Assembly: GCA_030446555.1 (NCBI GenBank)
Contig: JAUJNA010000005.1
Location: 43,561 to 95,048 of the forward strand
Direction of reading: 5' to 3'
From: Chloroflexota bacterium
Lineage (GTDB): Bacteria; Chloroflexota; Limnocylindria; Limnocylindrales; CSP1-4
DNA: 51,488 nucleotides
Shown: in pieces, positions 49,095 to 51,488 of the stretch
Layout of the letters: each line of letters opens with the position of its first letter
How positions within the stretch are numbered: position 1 is the first letter of the stretch
The notes under the pieces: model-generated
The model's input: the letters and a program-made list of their open reading frames with translations, nothing else
Told to the model about the DNA's origin: nothing
Databases searched by the model: none
Program-made: the position numbers and the translations under genes

Positions 49095-50104
49095 CCGAGG
49101 CGGGCCGGATCGTCCTCGACGGCCGCCGCATCGGCTTCCAGGCGGGCGACTCGGTCGCCATCGCCGCGCTGCGCGCCGGCGAGCACCCCGGCCACGGCGG
49201 CACCATCTGCCTGGCCGGCGACTGCGGCAACTGCGTGGCCGAGGTCGACGGCATCGCGTGGACGCGCACCTGCCAGGTCCCGGCTCGCCCCGGGCTCGTG
49301 ATCAGGCGCCACCCGGCAGCCGGCGCGCCGCCGCTGCGGGCCGCTGGCTGGACGGACGTGACCGATCCCCCGACGGCTCGCCGCATCCCGGTCCAGCGCA
49401 GCCAGGCCCAGGTCGTCGTGGTCGGGGCCGGCGAGAGCGGCTCGGCGGCCGAGGCTGACGCTCGACGGCAGGGGCGAAGCGTCACCCTTCTCGACGGCCG
49501 CGACGGGCTGGAGGTGGTGGCGGTCTACGCCGGGCCGACGGTCATCGTCCGCACGCCCGGGGGGATGGCCCACATCGACGCCGAGGAGGTGATCGTCGCG
49601 ACGGGCGCGGCCGAGCTCCAGCCGGTCTGCCCGGGTGACTCGCTGATCGGCCTGGTCACCGCCGGTGCGGCGGAGCGGCTGCATGCCGCGGGTGTCGATC
49701 TGGGCGTGACGGTCGCCGTCGGGTCCCCACCGAGGGGCGTGCCGTGTACGCCGCTGTCGGGCGACCTGCGCCGGATCGACGGGGACGGCAGGGTCTCGGC
49801 GGTGGTCACCGTCGAGGACGGCGAGGACGGGGACGCGGAACGGACCACGCCGTGCGACACGGTGATCCTGGGCCTCGGTCGCACGGCGCGCGACGTCCTC
49901 GCTCGCATGGCCGGGGACCTCCCGGTCACGGTCGTGGGTCCCGCCGCCGAGAGCTTCCCGCTTCCCGCCGCCCCCGCGGCGGGGACCATCTGTCCGTGCT
50001 CGCGTGTCGGGGTCGACGATCTGGCGGGTGTCTGGGAGCGGGGCTTCCGCGATCTCGAGCTCATCAAGCGGGCCACCCTGGCCGGCACCGGCACGTGCGA
50101 GTGA
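49091..50104 (+). CDS. sarcosine-oxidase-alpha-like protein, N-terminal part (ends at in-frame TGA)
   Basis: The 337 residues contain a plant-type [2Fe-2S] domain with Cys40, 45, 48, 61, followed by an FAD/NAD-binding domain (QVVVVGAGESGSAAEADA, HIDAEEVIVATGA). The first half of a BFD-like [2Fe-2S] site follows (Cys301-Pro-Cys303, then Cys336). The TGA at 50102 falls between Cys336 and the next ligand, at the position where relatives have Gly in CQGxxC. The same frame continues without shift into the rest of the protein. A single base change from GGA would explain it. The ATG overlaps the dehydrogenase stop. Confidence 0.82.
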   Translation: MTEAGRIVLDGRRIGFQAGDSVAIAALRAGEHPGHGGTICLAGDCGNCVAEVDGIAWTRTCQVPARPGLVIRRHPAAGAPPLRAAGWTDVTDPPTARRIPVQRSQAQVVVVGAGESGSAAEADARRQGRSVTLLDGRDGLEVVAVYAGPTVIVRTPGGMAHIDAEEVIVATGAAELQPVCPGDSLIGLVTAGAAERLHAAGVDLGVTVAVGSPPRGVPCTPLSGDLRRIDGDGRVSAVVTVEDGEDGDAERTTPCDTVILGLGRTARDVLARMAGDLPVTVVGPAAESFPLPAAPAAGTICPCSRVGVDDLAGVWERGFRDLELIKRATLAGTGTCE

Positions 50105-51319
50105 AGCGTCTGCCTGCCGCACGTCCGCGCGTGGATCGCGGAACGCTGCGGGGAGATCCCGGAGCCGTTCACCGCCCGCCCCGCGTCCCGGCAGATCACG
50201 CTCGGCGAGGCCGCCGCGGGCGTCCACTTCGATGCGTTCCGGCGGACCGCCCTGCACGAGGAGCACGTCGCGCTCGGTGCGCACATGGACCGCTTCGGGG
50301 GCTGGTGGCGGCCGTGGCACTACGGCGATCACGTCGCGGAGTACTGGGCGGTGCGCGAGGCCGTATCGCTCGGTGACGTGAGCACGCTGGGCAAGCTGGT
50401 CGTCTCCGGACCTGACGCGGTCGAGTCCCTCGAGCGGCTCTATCCCACGGGGGTCGCGGACATCCGCGTGGGCCGCTCGCGCTATGCCCTGCTGCTCAAC
50501 GAGCGAGGGCACCTGATCGACGACGGCATGATCCTCCGAGAGTCGGACACCCGCTTCGTGCTCACCTTCACCTCGGCAGGCGCGGGACATGCGGAGATGT
50601 GGGTGCGCGACTGGGTCGACACGTGGGGTCTTCGCGTCCACGTGCTGGACCGGACGATGTCGCTCGCTGCCATCAATGTCACCGGTCCGCTCGCGGGGCG
50701 TCTGCTGGAACGGGCGGGCCTCCCCGCGCTGCCGCGGTTCCTGCAGCACGTCCACGCCGAGATCCTTGGCGTGCCCTGCCACGTGATGCGGTTGAGCTTC
50801 ACCGGCGAGATGTCGTTCGAGCTGCACCACCCGGTCGACCGCTCGGTCGAGCTGTGGCGAGGCTTGATGACGCTCGGTCGCGACCTGGGCATCGCCCCGC
50901 ACGGCCTCCAGGCGCTGCAGGGGCTCCGCCTCGAGAAGGGCCACGTGATCGTGGGCATGGACACCGAGCTCGACTCCACGCCCCGCCGGCTGGGCATGGA
51001 GTGGGCGGTGAAGATGGACAAGGCCGATTTCGTCGGTCGGGATGCGCTCGCCCGCACGGGCAGGCTTCCCGACCAGCGCCGGCTGGTCGGGTTGGCGATG
51101 CCGGGTAGCGCGCCCACGGAGGGCAGTCCGATATGGTCGGACGGCCAGGTCGTGGGCCACGTGTCTTCGAGCTTCACCTCGCCGCTCCTGAGCCATGCGG
51201 TCATGCTCGGCTGGCTGAAGCGCGCACCGTTCCCCGACACGGTCCAGGTGGACGGCCGAGCGGCGTCCGTGGTCCGCCCGCCGTTCTATGACGCGGAGGG
51301 CAGCCGTGCTCGCGCTTGA
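50105..51319 (+). CDS. sarcosine-oxidase-alpha-like protein, C-terminal GcvT part (same frame after TGA)
   Basis: Right after the TGA come SVCLPHVRAWIAERCG (with the last Fe-S Cys), TARPASRQITLGEAAAGV, and a full GcvT-type folate-binding domain: VALGAHMDRFGGWWRPWHYGD, LRLSFTGEMSFELHHPVD in part, and LQALQGLRLEKGHVIVGMDTE. Joined to the upstream part the span is 743 codons, close to other sarcosine oxidase alpha proteins. ATG 50285 could start a separate aminomethyltransferase protein. However, the coding character between 50105 and 50285 is family-typical, which favours one interrupted gene. It transfers one-carbon units from sarcosine-type substrates to THF. Confidence 0.82.
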   Translation, partial: SVCLPHVRAWIAERCGEIPEPFTARPASRQITLGEAAAGVHFDAFRRTALHEEHVALGAHMDRFGGWWRPWHYGDHVAEYWAVREAVSLGDVSTLGKLVVSGPDAVESLERLYPTGVADIRVGRSRYALLLNERGHLIDDGMILRESDTRFVLTFTSAGAGHAEMWVRDWVDTWGLRVHVLDRTMSLAAINVTGPLAGRLLERAGLPALPRFLQHVHAEILGVPCHVMRLSFTGEMSFELHHPVDRSVELWRGLMTLGRDLGIAPHGLQALQGLRLEKGHVIVGMDTELDSTPRRLGMEWAVKMDKADFVGRDALARTGRLPDQRRLVGLAMPGSAPTEGSPIWSDGQVVGHVSSSFTSPLLSHAVMLGWLKRAPFPDTVQVDGRAASVVRPPFYDAEGSRARA

Positions 51320-51488
51320 GACGGTGCACGGACTGCGGGTCGTAGCCTCGCCCGAAGCGCTGGATTCGGCTCGTTGGGGCGCGGGCACGATCGTGCTCCG
51401 CTTCGCGCCGGACGACGCCTTCTGCCTGGGCTCCACCGACGTCCAGGTGACCGACGAGCACGCCATCCTGGTCCCTGAGAGCGGCTTC
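51306..51488 (+). CDS. start of a sarcosine-oxidase-gamma-like protein (cut by window end)
   Basis: A GTG at 51306 overlaps the previous stop by 14 bases and opens a frame to the end of the window: LETVHGLRVVASPEAL, then WGAGTIVLRFAPDDAF and VTDEHAILVPESGF. This resembles the start of the small gamma-like subunits found behind sarcosine oxidase alpha genes, but only 61 residues are visible. The tight overlap supports membership of the same operon. Identity is tentative. Confidence 0.5.
   Translation, partial: MLALETVHGLRVVASPEALDSARWGAGTIVLRFAPDDAFCLGSTDVQVTDEHAILVPESGF

Noticed and set aside
10909-50104. Genome-wide reassignment of TGA to Trp or Gly
   Set aside because: Many intact genes in the window (for example manA, paaA, the ABC ATPase at 42000 and the corrinoid operon genes) end properly at TGA, often in start/stop overlaps, so TGA is a normal stop here.
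46413-51466. Long minus-strand open frames opposite the dehydrogenase and sarcosine-oxidase-like genes
   Set aside because: Same GC effect; the sequence lacks motifs, and the plus-strand proteins carry FAD, Fe-S and GcvT signatures.
1-51488. Insertion sequences, prophage, integrase, CRISPR arrays, rRNA
   Set aside because: No transposase, integrase, phage structural gene, regularly spaced repeat or rRNA sequence was recognised on either strand.

Overview
The window is a stretch of high-GC bacterial chromosome (by eye about two thirds G+C). Genes are densely packed, and many neighbours share 4-base ATGA, GTGA or TGATG start/stop overlaps. There are no rRNA genes, transposases, phage genes or CRISPR arrays. 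Ser/Pro/Ala-rich lipoprotein linkers, a DUF3090/SCO1664-like pair, a PaaR-controlled phenylacetate operon and -10-type boxes 6-10 bases before several start codons fit an aerobic, heterotrophic soil or freshwater bacterium. Chloroflexota (Limnocylindria-like) or Actinomycetota are the best guesses; no marker gene here decides between them.

Layout. 1-9260: carbohydrate genes. These are the tail of a GH84-like protein, a SAM methyltransferase, mannose-6-phosphate isomerase overlapping a GH13 alpha-glucosidase, and a coupled kinase-aldolase-dehydrogenase operon whose kinase and aldolase resemble E. coli YihV and YihT. A two-domain metallo-beta-lactamase-fold protein is divergent from that operon. 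9330-12834: a polar amino-acid-type ABC transporter, whose permease carries an in-frame TGA, and a Rid-family protein. 12878-16502: tRNA-Gln, ferritin, DUF3090, SCO1664-like and secreted glucose/sorbosone dehydrogenase genes. 16540-19916: the paaABCD epoxidase operon with its TetR regulator and a matching operator. 19917-24788: a small surface protein, a decayed proline racemase gene, an ECF sigma factor joined to an unusual MGMT-Ada repair protein, and another methyltransferase.

24806-51488 is dominated by one-carbon metabolism. FolD and an NAD-dependent formate dehydrogenase lie first, followed by an unrelated insert (a frameshifted SnoaL-like gene and a split HTH/STAND regulator). Next is an IclR regulator divergent from an operon of corrinoid protein, DUF1638, a 'virulence factor'-domain protein, methyl-THF:corrinoid methyltransferase, corrinoid-activating ASKHA ferredoxin, methylene-THF reductase and formate-THF ligase. 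An opposing asparagine synthase follows. A second IclR gene then heads a glycine-betaine-type ABC transporter, an MttB-superfamily methyltransferase without pyrrolysine, a dimethylglycine-dehydrogenase-like flavoprotein and a sarcosine-oxidase-alpha-like protein.

Read together, these predict import of glycine betaine or a similar quaternary amine, methyl transfer through a corrinoid protein to THF, oxidation of the methyl group through methylene- and formyl-THF to formate and CO2, and oxidative removal of the remaining N-methyl groups. This pathway is an inference from gene families and order.

Four genes are visibly broken: TGA at 10909 and 50102, a frameshift near 27880, and a frameshift plus two stops at 21370 and 22202. 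These may be sequencing or assembly errors, real decay or, for the TGAs, recoding. The sequence alone does not settle which.
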